A stretch of 64,000 nucleotides of DNA from Ailurus styani. Taxonomy: Eukaryota; Chordata; Mammalia; Carnivora; Ailuridae. The position numbers were made by a program, and so were the translations under genes. The notes beneath the pieces are model-generated. The model was not told the DNA's origin. It ran no database searches and saw only the letters and a program-made list of their open reading frames with translations. Positions within the stretch are counted from its first letter, which is position 1; each line of letters opens with the position of its first letter. Shown piece by piece: positions 22,697 to 34,168 of the stretch. The stretch covers positions 225,967-289,966 of the forward strand of contig LNAC01001211.1 of the NCBI GenBank assembly GCA_002007465.1, in the 5' to 3' direction.

Positions 22697-24530
22697 ATGT
22701 CACCAAAGTGGTGAAATAGGCAGTTCCTTACTCTGTTTCCTTCACAAGAAGAACAAGTAAAAGCTGTGGAAGACCTCCACTGAGAGACGCCTCCCTACAC
22801 CTCAGGGACCAAGACAGATTGGCATTAGAGGGTAAGAGAAGAGGCTCCACACTTGACCACATTGCTCTTCCCCCAGAATAGTCAACAGCATGTATAGAGA
22901 AGTCTCCTGAGCCTCCAGTTGCTCCAGTGGGAAAAGAGAACCCAGAAGGGACCACTAGCCCACACCAGCACGGGGCTTACTTTATGGGAGCCCCTATTCT
23001 GACCTTGCACCATGAGAGCTGCAGGAGAATTGTTGGGGCCTGCAACTAAGAATCTGACTGTGATGGAGAAGGGGGCAGGAGACTGAAACGACCAGCATGG
23101 GAATCTTGGCAGGCTGGGTTTGTACCTGCAATGCTCAAGTAGTAATCCCAACCAGCAGTTTTAATCTCATCTGCAGAACCAAGTCACTAAGTCACAGGTG
23201 CACTCTGACTGGAGAACGTGGCAGGATGTAGATCTGCCAGATTCAGATCCTCAAACTAGCAATTTTGCCAGCCCTAGAGCCTGGTTTGACCATGCTCAGA
23301 CAAAGAGTAGAGTCACAGTTCCACTCGCTCTGTAGGATATCTTCCAGCCCCATCTGACCAAAAGGGCTGGTGACAATTCCTAGAAACTATGTGGCCCAGA
23401 GATGCTCCATCTGAGAGCTGCGTGGGCAGAGCTGATAGCCCCCAGAGCGAAGCCAATACCAAGTGTGAAGGGTTCCTACGCTACTCACAAGCAGAGAAAT
23501 TGATTCATAGCCAAAGCTGAGGGGAGAAGCAGACCCTTCCAAACCAGAGAGCCTATTTGGGAAATTGAGAGTAGTCTGAAACAGCCCTTCACCTCTGCAC
23601 CTCCCAACTCCTGCTGCCTCACCACCACCCAGGCAAGAGAGCAGAGACATAGCCCCATCAATATGGAAAGTGTCTTCTAGCCCCATCCAACCAGAATATC
23701 TGGGGACAACTCCTTTGCAGTGGTGCTGGAGCCTAGAAAAGGGCAGGTACAGCCAAGAATTTGCAAAGAAAACCAGTGGCCCTCAGCCTGGGAACTTGGA
23801 GTGTAGGTGGGCTTCCCTTAAGACAACCAAGAGCCTTGCTGGTTTTAGAGCTGCTTCTCCTGCTGCACCCTGGCAGGGAATCAAATTCATAGACCTGCTA
23901 ATTGCTAAATAGCAAAATAGACTTCAGCCTATCCCAACCAGGGAACCTAACTAGAGGGAACCTAACCCAACCTCACAAAGCTACAGAACCCATTCAACAG
24001 CCCAATGCACAGTGGCACCAGCACAGAGAGCCAGCCTAGGGTTTTCCCAGCCTGAAAACTGGTGGACTCATCTGCTGGGGAATTTAGTATCCACTTTGAC
24101 CTGATTTGAGTTCCCAGACAAAAAGCTACATACACGCTGGGTCCGATCCTGCTGCCCTGCTAGGGCAGGGAAGGCTAATTCATAACTCCATCTATTACTG
24201 AATATAGTACCCAGTCCTAATTATTTAGTAAGCCTGATCCAAGAATCCAGGTAACTGTGGTATCCATCCTACTTCATTTGGGTAAGGGACCAATCCAGGA
24301 GTCCTTTCTAACTATTGTCAGTGAAAGGCACACCTTCCCTCCCCCATCCTCATCCTCATCCTCATCCCCAGATCTAGAAGAGTCGCCTCACCCAAAATAG
24401 AGTTTGACTGCAGGTCCCATGTGCCTAATCGCATTAGCAACAAATACACCTAGAAACCCAAACTTAGCTGACTAGGGAAGAACAGTCTCAGCCATTTGCT
24501 TTAACCTATAAAGTCTGGAAGTGGAGCCTG
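22697..24530 (+). mobile_element. GC-richer L1 5'-UTR-like block (tentative)
   Basis: About 1.8 kb, markedly less AT-rich than its surroundings. The start 'aaagtggtgaaataggcag' and the phrases 'ccagccccatctgaccaaaa' / 'tagccccatccaaccagaat' and 'aaaagggcaggtacagcc' resemble 5' UTRs of old L1ME/HAL1-type elements, as I remember them. The two 'gccccatc' phrases lie about 330 bp apart (23347 and 23678), suggesting internal repetition. A hexamer run (CCTCAT)n lies at 24347-24368. It interrupts L1 ORF2-like text on the left and precedes L1 3'-UTR-like text on the right. Coding potential is absent. Confidence 0.4.
24347..24368. repeat. (CCTCAT)n hexamer run
   Basis: Three to four CCTCAT units. Confidence 0.85.
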
Positions 24531-24534
24531 ATTA

Positions 24535-25070
24535 TGAAAACACATACAGAGATATTTTATTGTAGCATTACTTTTAGTAATGAGATTCAGAAGTAATCTA
24601 AATACCCATTAAAGGAGAATTGGCAAAACAATGTATGATACATCCTTATGAAGGAATAGAATGCACTATTCAACATAATTAACCTACTTCTTCATATAGT
24701 CACCTGAAATGATATCCAAAAGATATTAAGTATCAAAAACAATCTTTAAAAAGGTACACAGGGTGCCTGGGTGGCTCGGTCGGTTAAGTGTCCAACTGTT
24801 GATTTTGGCTCAGGTCATGATCTCAGGGTTGTGAGGATGAGCTCCAAGTTGGGGTCCTCGCTGGTCATAGAGCCTGCTTACGATTCTCTCTCTCCTTCTC
24901 CCTCTGCCCCTACTCCCTGCCTCTCTCCCTCTCTAAAAATAATAATAATAATAAGTACAAAATCATTTATTTCTTAAAACAAATAAATTTCTTGATCTAC
25001 ATGTGTAGAAACATATGCTCTGCTTGAAGCATTCATCAAACTGTTACTGTTTAGAGAAAGAAACAACTTA
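24535..25070 (+). mobile_element. L1 3' UTR, old
   Basis: 'ttttattgtagcattacttt', 'aatctaaatacccattaaag' and 'atgtatgatacatccttatg' match old L1 3' UTRs. Interrupted by the SINEC at 24761-24950; L1-like AT-rich text continues to about 25070. Confidence 0.7.
24761..24950 (+). mobile_element. SINEC
   Basis: Head 'gggtgcctgggtggctcggt' with the older GTGTCCAACTGTTGATTTTGG variant; the tail is (AAT)n. The flanks AAGGTACACA and AAGTACAAAA form a weak target duplication. Confidence 0.9.
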
Positions 25071-25554
25071 GGATCTCAATAATTTTGATGATTTGGGGCC
25101 TATGATAAAATATGATAAATGATGGCTGCTGGTTCAAATATGCAGGCCAAAGAATGTCTGGCTACCACAATGTTTTGTTTGTTTGGTTTTTAAATTGATC
25201 AATTATTCAGTGAAACATCATGAGAATCACATAAGAAATCACAATTATTAGCCCCTCTGAAAACTCAGATGTGGCAAAAAAAAGCCAGGAATTCTGCAAG
25301 ACCTGTCATACCTTCAAGCCCACCACAACTGATACTGAATCTTTACTCCTTTCTATTATCTGCCTGGCACCTGTAGGTTTTGTTTCTTTGATTATTTTCA
25401 CTACTATCACTATATTTAAAATCTAAAATCCTCAACAACACACTTTCTTAGATTCTAATATTCTGCTGGAACTGATGTCACATCTGCAAAAGGATGAAAT
25501 AACTTACCCTAGTAATTCCTTGATGGGCACTTTTCTTTCATACATAATAATAAC
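25071..25554. other. No recognised feature
   Basis: Unique DNA. Confidence 0.45.
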
Positions 25555-25622
25555 CCCAGTGTCCATCACAGTGTTCTGGGCACATCATGGAACTTCAATG
25601 AAAGAATGAGTGAATGAAAAAA
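25555..25622 (+). repeat. L2 3' terminal fragment
   Basis: 'gtgttctgggcacatcatgg' followed by 'aaagaatgagtgaatgaa' matches the L2 3' end. Confidence 0.5.
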
Positions 25623-27485
25623 AAATAACTGAAATCCGTGGATATGGAAGTGAATAAAGGGAACTGTTTAGTTCTTTAGTCTCATTAGCTAAATGTTATC
25701 ACTAAGGTGACCAACTATAGTTATTACTGAATACTCTGGATCAGTTGGAGTTTTAGGAAGAAACCTAATGTGATTAAGTTTCCTTAGCTCTCTGGGTAGC
25801 AACTTGTGTAGCAGAAGTATTTTTTGTCTAACTACTTAGAGAATTGTGAGTTACTTGGCTCTTGACATAGATTAGAACCAATTTGCTAGAAAAAACAAAG
25901 TGAAAACTACTACTTAGATAGTCCTATATTAAGCCTAAATGGTTAGGTCAGACTCCAAGCCCATAAGTCCTATTTTCAGAGATGAGATGAAGAGTTTGTC
26001 TTATCTTCTCTAATTCTGGGAGATCTTTAGGTTTAACTTGAAAAGTAAATGAATTTGAAATAATTCCATTATTCCACTAACACTGCACAGTCTCAACTGA
26101 CTCTACAAATATCTTGACAATGGGGTGTTTCCTTTCAATTAGAACTAATTGAAAACCCGTATGTCTTCTAATTTGCCTGAGACATTTCCTATATGTAAAG
26201 TATAATTGAGAAATGAATATACAGAAAATCAGGATCCATTCACTAAAATTTCAACTTTTATCTGAGCATTTCTAAATCCAGAGAAAGCAACTTAAAGCAT
26301 GTAATTTATATTTTAACATTTTCTTTTGATCTGTCACTTGATCTTTTTCTTTTGAGCTAAATGGCCCAAGCATACGCACAGGGAGACTTTTGAGAAAGTG
26401 AAGTCTTACTTTTTAATTAGAGCAAATGTGTTAAATGAATATAAAGTAATTTGAATACTGCAGAGACCTCTTAAATCTCTATCAATAAATCTGATACAGC
26501 AGCAGGTCTATCTCTGCACCATAGATTTAGTTAAGGTTGGGCTTGAAATACGACAGTGAAATGAATTTGTTACTAATGCAATCAAGTGTTTCAGTAATTC
26601 ATGAGAAAGTAATTCCTCAATGTACATGACTCACTTAATAATTTAAGATTTTTCAGACTTGATAATAGAACCAATGAGCTCTTCACAGATTAAAAAATAA
26701 AGAAATTCACTACCTGCTCCAAGTATTGTATTCCTTAAGTTCATTTTAATTATCATACTGTTTAGTTTGTGGAATAAAAATTGTTTGGGTAATGGTCTGT
26801 TCCTATGTGGTATTTCTATAGACTCCACACAAAATATCTTATTTCCTATATAATTAATGATTAGTTTGGTTCTGACTATATATTGAACATTTGAGCAAAA
26901 TATTCAATCATCTGACTCTTTGGATATTCATCATATATAACACAGATTTATTACATGTGGGAGTTTATTTTGAGGAGCAATTATCCATGCAAAAGAGACA
27001 TGGTCAGGGGGTTAAAAATATCCATTTCAACTTTTTATATTTTACAGACAACATTTTTTCTAGAAAAATTGATTTGAAAATGCTAGCCAATCTATATTAC
27101 CTATGCCACAATGTGGAGAAATAATTTGATAAGATATAAAAAGGTAAGAATGTGTTTTTTTTAATTTGGTATTTCACTATTTACTCTGTTAAACAACATA
27201 AAGACTAGTAAAATCCACATGTTCTTATTTCTTTTTGTATACTTCTCATTTACTGCCATACTTTTTTTTCTCTCTTTAATCTAGTGTTCTGTATGTTATA
27301 AGAGTTCCATCCAACGCCATAAAAATCTTATTTTCATTGCTTTTGGTATTGGTTGTTCAAAAGTCCTTGAAAAATATTTAAAATGTATTGTATCTGCTAC
27401 AGTTTCTAACCTAGATGTTTATTTTAGCCTCTTAAAATTCCTAATAGTTTTCTTCTCACAGAAATAATGTTGGCTTTTATCCTAT
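25623..27485. other. Unique AT-rich DNA, no recognised feature
   Basis: About 1.9 kb free of recognisable repeats. Short open frames (60-77 codons) only. Confidence 0.5.
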
Positions 27486-27490
27486 AGTTG

Positions 27491-27684
27491 TTTTTTTTAA
27501 ATTTTATTTATTTATTTGAGAGAAAAAGTGAGTGTGAGCATGAGCAGGGAAAGGCACCAAGGGAGAGGGAGAAGCAGACTCCCCACTGAGTGGAGAGCAC
27601 AACATGGGGCTGGATCCCAGGGTCCTGGGATCATGACCTGAGCCAAAGGCAGATGCCTCACAAATTGACCCACCCAGGTGCCCC
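27491..27684 (-). mobile_element. SINEC, reverse orientation
   Basis: Tail 'aattttatttatttatttga' to head 'gacccacccaggtgccccta'. The flanks CTATAGTTGTTT and CTAGGTTGTTTT form an imperfect target duplication. Confidence 0.9.
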
Positions 27685-28000
27685 TAGGTTGTTTTGTTTT
27701 TTAAATTACATGAAAAAATGCTAAATTTGGCAACGTGCTTAGAGGCAGAAGAGATGGTTACTTTAATTTAATCCAAGTTAAATTCTAGTTCCGGAGCACT
27801 CTGAAACAATATGTGAATTACACAAGGTTAAAAATAACAAAAAGGAGGCAAGCAGTTGCTGAAGAGAACCCGTATACACGGATTTTTAATGTCATTAGTG
27901 TTAACCTTTTCTTAATCTAGCCTGAATTCGCGATCAATGCTAGTTTCCACACAGTAGTGCAGAAGCCAAAGCAGTCCTCGTATGTTCTTTCTGTATCCCG
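27685..28000. other. No recognised feature
   Basis: Unique DNA. Confidence 0.45.
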
Positions 28001-28007
28001 TACATCT

Positions 28008-28190
28008 TGTTTCTCAGTGTGGTCTGTGGCTCATCTGCACTAGGACTGGAGTGGCTGTTTAAGATGCTTGTTACCAGTTATCTGTCAAGACCTAATAAAT
28101 CACTCATCCTTGTCCTAGGTCAGATTGGGGAACCTGCATTTTAACAAGTTCCTCAGGTGGTTCTTAGACTCACCAGATTTTAGAAACACT
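28008..28190 (+). mobile_element. MER5A-like hAT DNA transposon relic
   Basis: 'tttctcagtgtggtctgtgg' at one end and 'ctgcattttaacaagttcct' plus 'caggtggttcttagactcac' near the other match MER5A (hAT-Charlie, non-autonomous). Terminal repeats are degraded. Confidence 0.75.
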
Positions 28191-28780
28191 TCATATAATC
28201 TTCTCTGATAGGTGAAATCCTTTCAGCAAATTTTAAAGCTTTGGGTCAGGATGAGAGTCAGAGGGATTAGAGATGAATACTCAGATACGTCGAGACTCTT
28301 TAATTTTGAGTTTTTATGGGAGTTGAGGAATTGATGATATCAGGGTTACTGAAAAGTTTCATAATGTTCTACACCCTGAAAAATGACAACAATACACAAA
28401 TTCTGGTGTAATATGTGTCTGAATAGAAAAGTATGAATGAAAAATACGACAGTGCTCTAGTTTATAGTATCTTTAGGTTCATAGTGTCCTATTATTCAAG
28501 GTGCCTGTTGTATTATTTATACCTGTAAATTACTGGTTTGTTTAGTTTCCAGGTTAAAAATTAACTCAAAGTTTTCTTTACATTTAGAAACTTTACTTTC
28601 TGCACTTTATAATAAATTGGGAAATAGGAAGATTTGGTGTTTTCTATTATAATAAATTCAAGCAGCAGAATAGAGCAGAACAAAAAATTCTTACCCTCTG
28701 GAAAATTAAGTCCATTCAGCAGTATCCTTATATACAAACTGTATAGGAGTGAGCCATTAAGAATAGCATTTTTAGGATTA
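28191..28780. other. No recognised feature
   Basis: AT-rich unique DNA. Confidence 0.45.
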
Positions 28781-28781
28781 T

Positions 28782-28844
28782 TCTCCTCCTCCTCCTCCTC
28801 CTCCTCCTTCTTCTTCTTTCTTCTCCTCTTCTTCTTTCTTCTCT
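28782..28844. repeat. (CCT)n/(TTC)n polypyrimidine tract
   Basis: About 62 bp of pyrimidines on the plus strand: CCT units followed by TTC/TTCTTTC units. It produces a poly-Ser/Phe chance frame. Confidence 0.95.
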
Positions 28845-29394
28845 AATGCCATTCTTCCTTAAGGTTAATGGGCTCTAGTTGTCTTGGCTGGGGCTGCTCA
28901 AAGGCAGGTCCTGTAAACCAGGGGAGATAGATTAGTCAAGCCTTATTGTTACTACTTCATTCCTGGAAGCTGCCTTGTTCTAGTAGAGGTCTACTAGGAA
29001 AAAAAAAAAAATTCTCATTCCCTTCCACAATCAGTCTGGTTGCCTTTAAATTTCTGAAACCCAGAATACCAGAACCCAGTTCCATGTGTCTACAGCCCAA
29101 GAAGAGATAAAGAGGGAAAGTTGTTGAAAAGTTCTATCCAGGTTCTGAATGGACTCATCTGTGTTAGTATCAGAGGATTTGTGAATAAGCCAGACAATGA
29201 CATTGCTTTCAGGAAACTTAACGAATAAGTGAGATTTGACTTTACAAATATCATTCCAATTTATAGCAATTTGGAAGGAAGTATTTTACCATTAATATTT
29301 CAAACCTATGAAGCATCAAAGAGAGAATGTGTATTGTTAAATGTGTCAGGTTATTATGTATGTTTGCAGGGCAATGTCCTTAAAAAATGACTTA
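28845..29394. other. No recognised feature
   Basis: Unique DNA containing a 13-base A run near 28998. Confidence 0.45.
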
Positions 29395-29440
29395 CCTGTG
29401 CCACAACTTACTAGTTATATGACTTCAGTAAAGTATAGAA
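29395..29440 (+). repeat. MIR core fragment (weak)
   Basis: 'tgccacaacttactagttat' with 'atgacttcagtaaagt' resembles the MIR core; only about 45 bp match. Confidence 0.35.
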
Positions 29441-29674
29441 GGGAACCAAAATATGCTTCTTTGGCATAAAGAACATTTTGAGTGGAAGGCAATTGAGGAG
29501 CAGCAGATAAAGGAAAAATTCTAAAAGACAGAGTAAGTTTCCCTTTTGTAAAAGAAATAAATACTTATAAAGCAAATTGCCATATGCAAAAGAAATGTCT
29601 CACTCTCCCCTACCAAGCAGGAGGAAGTCTCTTAACAACTCATCAGTGGAGGAGCTTTCCATTTAAATCTGCTT

Positions 29675-30813
29675 GAGATGGTATCTTGACGTGGTTTTGA
29701 TTCGAATTTCTCTTATGGCTAATGATGATGAACATTTTTTCATGTGTCTGTGAGCCATTTGTATATCTTCTTTTGAGACATGTCTATTCATGTCTTCTGC
29801 CAATTTTTAGACTTGATTATTTGATTTTTTGGGTGTTGAGTTTGAGAAGTTCTTGGATACCAGCCCTTTATCTGTAGTCTCATTTGCAAATATCTTCTCC
29901 CATTCCATAGGTTGTCTCTTTGTTTTGTTGACTATTTCCTTTGCTGTGCAGAAGCTTTTTATCTTGATGAAGTCCCAAAAGTTCATTTTTGCTTTTGTTT
30001 CCCTTGCCTTTGGAGACGTCTCTTGAAAGAAGTTGCTGTGTCAATCAAAACCACGTTGAGATACCACCTTATACCAGTTAGAATGGCAAATATTGACAAG
30101 GCAAGCAGGAAACAACAAATGTTAGAGAGGCAATGGAGAAAGGAGAACCCTCTTACACTGTTGGTGGGAATGCAAGTTAGTACAGCCCCTTTGGAAAACA
30201 GTGTGGAGGGTCCTCAAAAAATTAAAAATAGAGCTACCTTATGACCCAGCAATTGCACTAGTGGGTAGTGCAAACATACAGATGTAGTGAAAAAAAGGGC
30301 CATTTGCACCCCAATATTCATGGCAGCAATGTCCACAATAGCCAAACTGTGGAAAGAGCTAAGAGGCCTTTCAACAGATGGATAAAGAAAATGTGATCCA
30401 TATATACAATAGAGTATTACTCACCCATCAGAAAGGATGAATATCCAGCTTTTGCATCAACATGGATGGGACTGGAAGAGATTATTCTAAGTGAAATAAG
30501 TCAAGCAAAGAAAGTCAATTATCCTATTTCACTTATTTGTAGAACATAAGGAATAACATGGAGGCCATTAGGAGAAGGAAGGGAAAAATGAGGGGGGACA
30601 AATGGAGAGGGGTACGAACCACGAGATACTATGGACTCTTGAGAAACAAACTGAGGGTTTCAGGGAGTGGGGATGGGTGAGGCCAGTGATGGGTATTATG
30701 GAGGGCATGTATTGCATGGAGCGCTGGGTGTTACACACAAACAATGAATTATGGAACACTACATCAAAAACTAATGACGTATTGTATGGTGACTAACATA
30801 ACATAATTTTTAA
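29675..30813 (+). mobile_element. Carnivore L1 with 5' inversion (twin priming)
   Basis: Bases 29675-30040 are L1 ORF2 C-terminal sequence in reverse orientation ('ttgctgtgcagaagcttttt', 'gatgaagtcccaaaagttca'). Bases 30041-30813 are the adjoining L1 3' part in forward orientation, ending 'catggagcgctgggtgttac' ... 'ctaacataacata'. The target duplication AAATCTGCTT lies at 29665-29674 and 30814-30823. About 20-28 bases (around 'aatcaaaaccacgt') are present in both arms. Heavily truncated and non-coding. Confidence 0.93.
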
Positions 30814-30840
30814 AAATCTGCTTAAGAAATCTTACTAAAC

Positions 30841-30992
30841 CTGGGTGATGTATATTAAGGAGGGCCTGTGTTGTGATGAGCACTGAATGTTATATGCAAC
30901 TAATGAATCGTTGAACACTACGTTGAAAACAAATGATGTACTATATGCTGGCTAACTGAACATAATAAAAAATAAATTAAAAAAATTTAAAA
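30841..30992 (+). mobile_element. Second carnivore L1 3' end, adjacent insertion
   Basis: About 150 bp of an L1 tail of a different subtype ('gatgagcactgaatgttata', 'actatatgctggctaactga') with an A-rich end. The 17-bp target duplication AAGAAATC[T/G]TACTAAAC lies at 30824-30840 and 30993-31009. The left copy abuts the right target duplication of the preceding L1. Confidence 0.9.
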
Positions 30993-31009
30993 AAGAAATC
31001 GTACTAAAC

Positions 31010-31364
31010 AACTCTCATTTACAACACATTTTCTAGTCTCCTTCCCATAATTTACCTCCCCCTTCCCAGAAGTCCCAAAACTTTTTTCCTTTGACTAGCC
31101 TAAGATGACAAATTCTACTTCTTTGAATCATATTACTTTGTGAATTCCCATGGTATGTGTGTGCTTAAATCTGTCCCCTCCCTTATTTTTTTTCCTCTTG
31201 TTGTTATCTGTCTCTTTTTTAGTTTTTCAGTTCAGGCAGGCCCTAGCCATTGAAACTAGAAAGGTAGTTGTTTTGTTTTGTTTTGTTTTGTTGGGTTTTT
31301 TTTCCTCTCTTACAGTATCTCAACATTTCTAAAACTTAACTTTTTCATTAGAATACAATTTTTA
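31010..31364. other. No recognised repeat except a (GTTTT)n run
   Basis: Unique DNA with GTTTT units at about 31268-31290. Confidence 0.5.
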
Positions 31365-31550
31365 AAAAAATATTTTATTTATTTATTTGACAGAGAGAGA
31401 GAGACATCAAGATAGGGAATATAAGCAGGGAGAGGGAGAAGCAGGCTTCCTCCTGAGCAGGGAGCCCAATGCGGGACTCGATATCAGGACCCTGGGATCA
31501 TGACCTAAGCCGAAGGCAGATGCCTAACAACTGAGCCACCCAGGTGCCCC
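31365..31550 (-). mobile_element. SINEC, reverse orientation
   Basis: The target duplication TAGAATACAATTTTTA / TAGCATATAATTTTTA lies at 31349-31364 and 31551-31566 (two mismatches). Head 'ctgagccacccaggtgcccc'. Confidence 0.92.
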
Positions 31551-31813
31551 TAGCATATAATTTTTATCTATATTTTTATCTTCACTGGACATGAGCAAAA
31601 ATTTAAAATTGTAATGCATCTAAAACATTTAGCATAACACCTAATAAATCAAAACTCAATATTAAATATCTTATTATTATTATTATCATCGTTATTAGAG
31701 TACTGTAGTGGTAGTAGTTTGCTCTCTGCTTAACCCATTTGCTTTGCTTTGCTGAATGCTTTGGCGCATTCATTTCTTTTCCTGTTTTAGCTTCATAAAG
31801 AATTACAACACCA

Positions 31814-32004
31814 GGGGGCACCTGGGTGGCTCAGTGGATTAGGCCTCTGCCTTCAGCTCAGGTCATGATCTCAGCGTCCTGGAATCGAGGCCCGCATCGG
31901 GCTCTCTGCTCAGCAGGGAGCCTGCATCCTCCCATCTCTCTGCCTGTCTCTCTGCCTACTTGTGATCTCTCTCTGTCAAATAAATAAATAATCTTTAAAA
32001 AAAA
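31814..32004 (+). mobile_element. SINEC, young, perfect 17-bp TSD
   Basis: The target duplication AAAGAATTACAACACCA is perfect at 31797-31813 and 32005-32021. Complete head, body and A tail. Confidence 0.96.
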
Positions 32005-32084
32005 AAAGAATTACAACACCAAGTGTTAAAAAGATATCAAACTATATGTCTTCTTTATACATTAGAATTTGTGAAGCTATATAT

Positions 32085-32177
32085 AGTATATATATGGATA
32101 TATAGAAGAAAGTGTGTATATGTGTATTTTGCTTATATACGTACATGTGTGTGTATATATATACATATATGTGTGTG

Positions 32178-32268
<91 letters not shown>
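32085..32268. repeat. Compound (TG)/(CA)n(TA)n microsatellite
   Basis: Mixed TATA/TGTG words from 32085 lead into an uninterrupted (CA)n at about 32180-32222 and a (TA)n at 32223-32268. Open frames on both strands here are repeat translation. Confidence 0.97.
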
Positions 32269-32269
<1 letters not shown>

Positions 32270-32477
32270 GATGGCTTCTTATCTCCAAGAAGAGAATTCT
32301 TGGGGATGTGATTTATGACAATTGAGCTCTTTGGGGACCTTTTGCTTGTAGAAGACAAAGAATTTCAGGAACTTAAATGCCTTTGGCTCAAAATAATTCT
32401 TATTCCAAAGTGGCACATTTTAGGATAGTATATCCCTTGTCCCCATCAGAGCTCATAGGAGATTAATAATAAATTGA

Positions 32478-32965
32478 CGTATTTATGACAATGTGGATGG
32501 ATCTTGAAGGCATCTTGCTAAGTAAAATAAGCTCAAGAAAAACAAATACTATATGATTGCACTTTTATGTGAAATCTTAAAAAACAAACAAAACCAAACA
32601 AAAAAAACCCACAGATACAGAGAATAAATTGGTGGTTGCCAGAGGCAAAAGGGTGGGCAAAATGAGTGGAAGGGTTCAAAAGACACCAATTTCCAGTTAT
32701 AAACAAGTAAATAAACATGGGATACAATGTCCATCATAGTGCCTATAATTAATAATATTTTATTGCAGATTTGAAAGTTGCTGAGAGAGTAAATCTCAGA
32801 AGTCCTCATCACAAGAAAAAAAAATTTTGTAACTGTCTATGGTGACATGTTAACGGGACTTACTGTAGTGACCATTTTGTCATTTTGCAATATATACAGA
32901 TATCAGATCATTATGTTGTACACCTGAAATCAATATGTTATATGTCAATTACACCTCAATGCAAT
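32478..32965 (+). mobile_element. L1M 3' UTR (L1MA-like)
   Basis: 'tggatggatcttgaaggcat', 'tggtggttgccagaggcaaa', 'atcattatgttgtacacctg' and 'tatgtcaattacacctcaat' occur in the L1MA order. 5'-truncated and non-coding. Confidence 0.88.
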
Positions 32966-33963
32966 GATAGTAAACTGACATGATATTAATAATAAATTGA
33001 TTAATATTAATAAATATTTGTTGACGATGATTAATTTTCAAATAGTCTGGTAGACATTGCTAAGGACACCCCTAGAGTTTTAGTTTTAAGAATTCTAAAG
33101 AACTGTTATTTTAACTGCACCACATTCTCTTCTCTCTTAAGGAAAAAGAAGGCATTAAATTGATATAGTCAGCTGAAAATCACATTCTGTATCCTTGACC
33201 TGGGTTTCAAGTAGTCAGTTTTGCAGGTGGAGAGCAGGTGCTCCTGTCCTTTGTAGATGTGTGTATGCATGCTGTTTGCCTTTACATTTATTGCTGAATT
33301 TGGTGCCAAAGGAATGTTGTTCAATTTTAGTCCATGCTTGTGGTTTACTCCTATAAATTAAACTTGACAAAGTAGGAGTTGTTTGAAAACCAACTGTATG
33401 AATTTTTGAAACCTTTTTTATCTGACAATATGGTATAGAAAATCAAACCCCATGTGGCCATCAGTACGGTATGTTAACTACAGAATATGTTTGCAAGGGG
33501 GCTTTGAGATAGTAAATCTAATATCACATCTTGTCAAACACCAGATTTTGTAAAATGGTCCAATAAATTTTCTGTGAATTTTTTTTAATATTCTTTACTA
33601 GGGTCATCTTTGTGAATTAACTAGGCATGTGAACCTCAGTGGGAGCTGGACAGAATTAGAAGATACTATGGTAGAGAAAACATTATTATTTCCTGACTCC
33701 TGTGTACTGTAGGCACAACCCACCAGGTGTAGAAGGATGTTATGCAGGTCCTCTGACCTGCGTTGTTGGGGTTTATATTTAACCAATTGTATGCAAAATG
33801 GTCTTTACTGTAAATGAAGAAAAGGGCCAGTCTGTTCTGCTCAATAAGCTCATGTAGTTTTAATTAATTACTAAACCTGCCTAGGGGATGAGGACTATAT
33901 CTGTCAACATATTACTTTGAAAAGAAAAAATACTTAATAGTGGTGATGGTAATTATGACACGA
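32966..33963. other. Unique DNA, no recognised feature
   Basis: About 1 kb without recognisable repeats; a 60-codon minus frame has no signature. Confidence 0.5.
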
Positions 33964-33980
33964 TGAAAACACATTCCAAG

Positions 33981-34123
33981 GGCACCTGCATGGCTCAGTC
34001 GGTAGAGCATGCGACTTTTGATCTCAGGGTCATGAGTTGAAGCCTCACATTGAGGTAGAGCCTACTAAAATAAAAAAAAAATTAAAAATAAATAAATGGG
34101 TAAATAAATAAATAAACAAATAA
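33981..34123 (+). mobile_element. Old short SINEC with clear tRNA-Lys-like head
   Basis: The head has 'ggctcagtcggtagagcat', then 'gcgacttttgatct' (anticodon-stem/loop-like, TTT) and 'gagttgaagcctc' (B-box-like). It ends in a long A-rich tail. The target duplication GAAAACACATTCCAAG / GAAAATACATTTCAAG lies at 33965-33980 and 34124-34139. This is not a functional tRNA gene: it has a retroposon tail and duplication and poor acceptor-stem pairing. Confidence 0.9.
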
Positions 34124-34168
34124 GAAAATACATTTCAAGAAAATATTATGTATGAAACAGTCTGCTTG

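Noticed and set aside
32023..32358. Several frames on both strands encoding His/Thr/Tyr/Ile runs
   Set aside because: Pure translation of CA and TA dinucleotide repeats.
33981..34050. Possible tRNA-Lys gene
   Set aside because: It has a target duplication and an A tail, and the acceptor stem does not pair; it is a SINE head.
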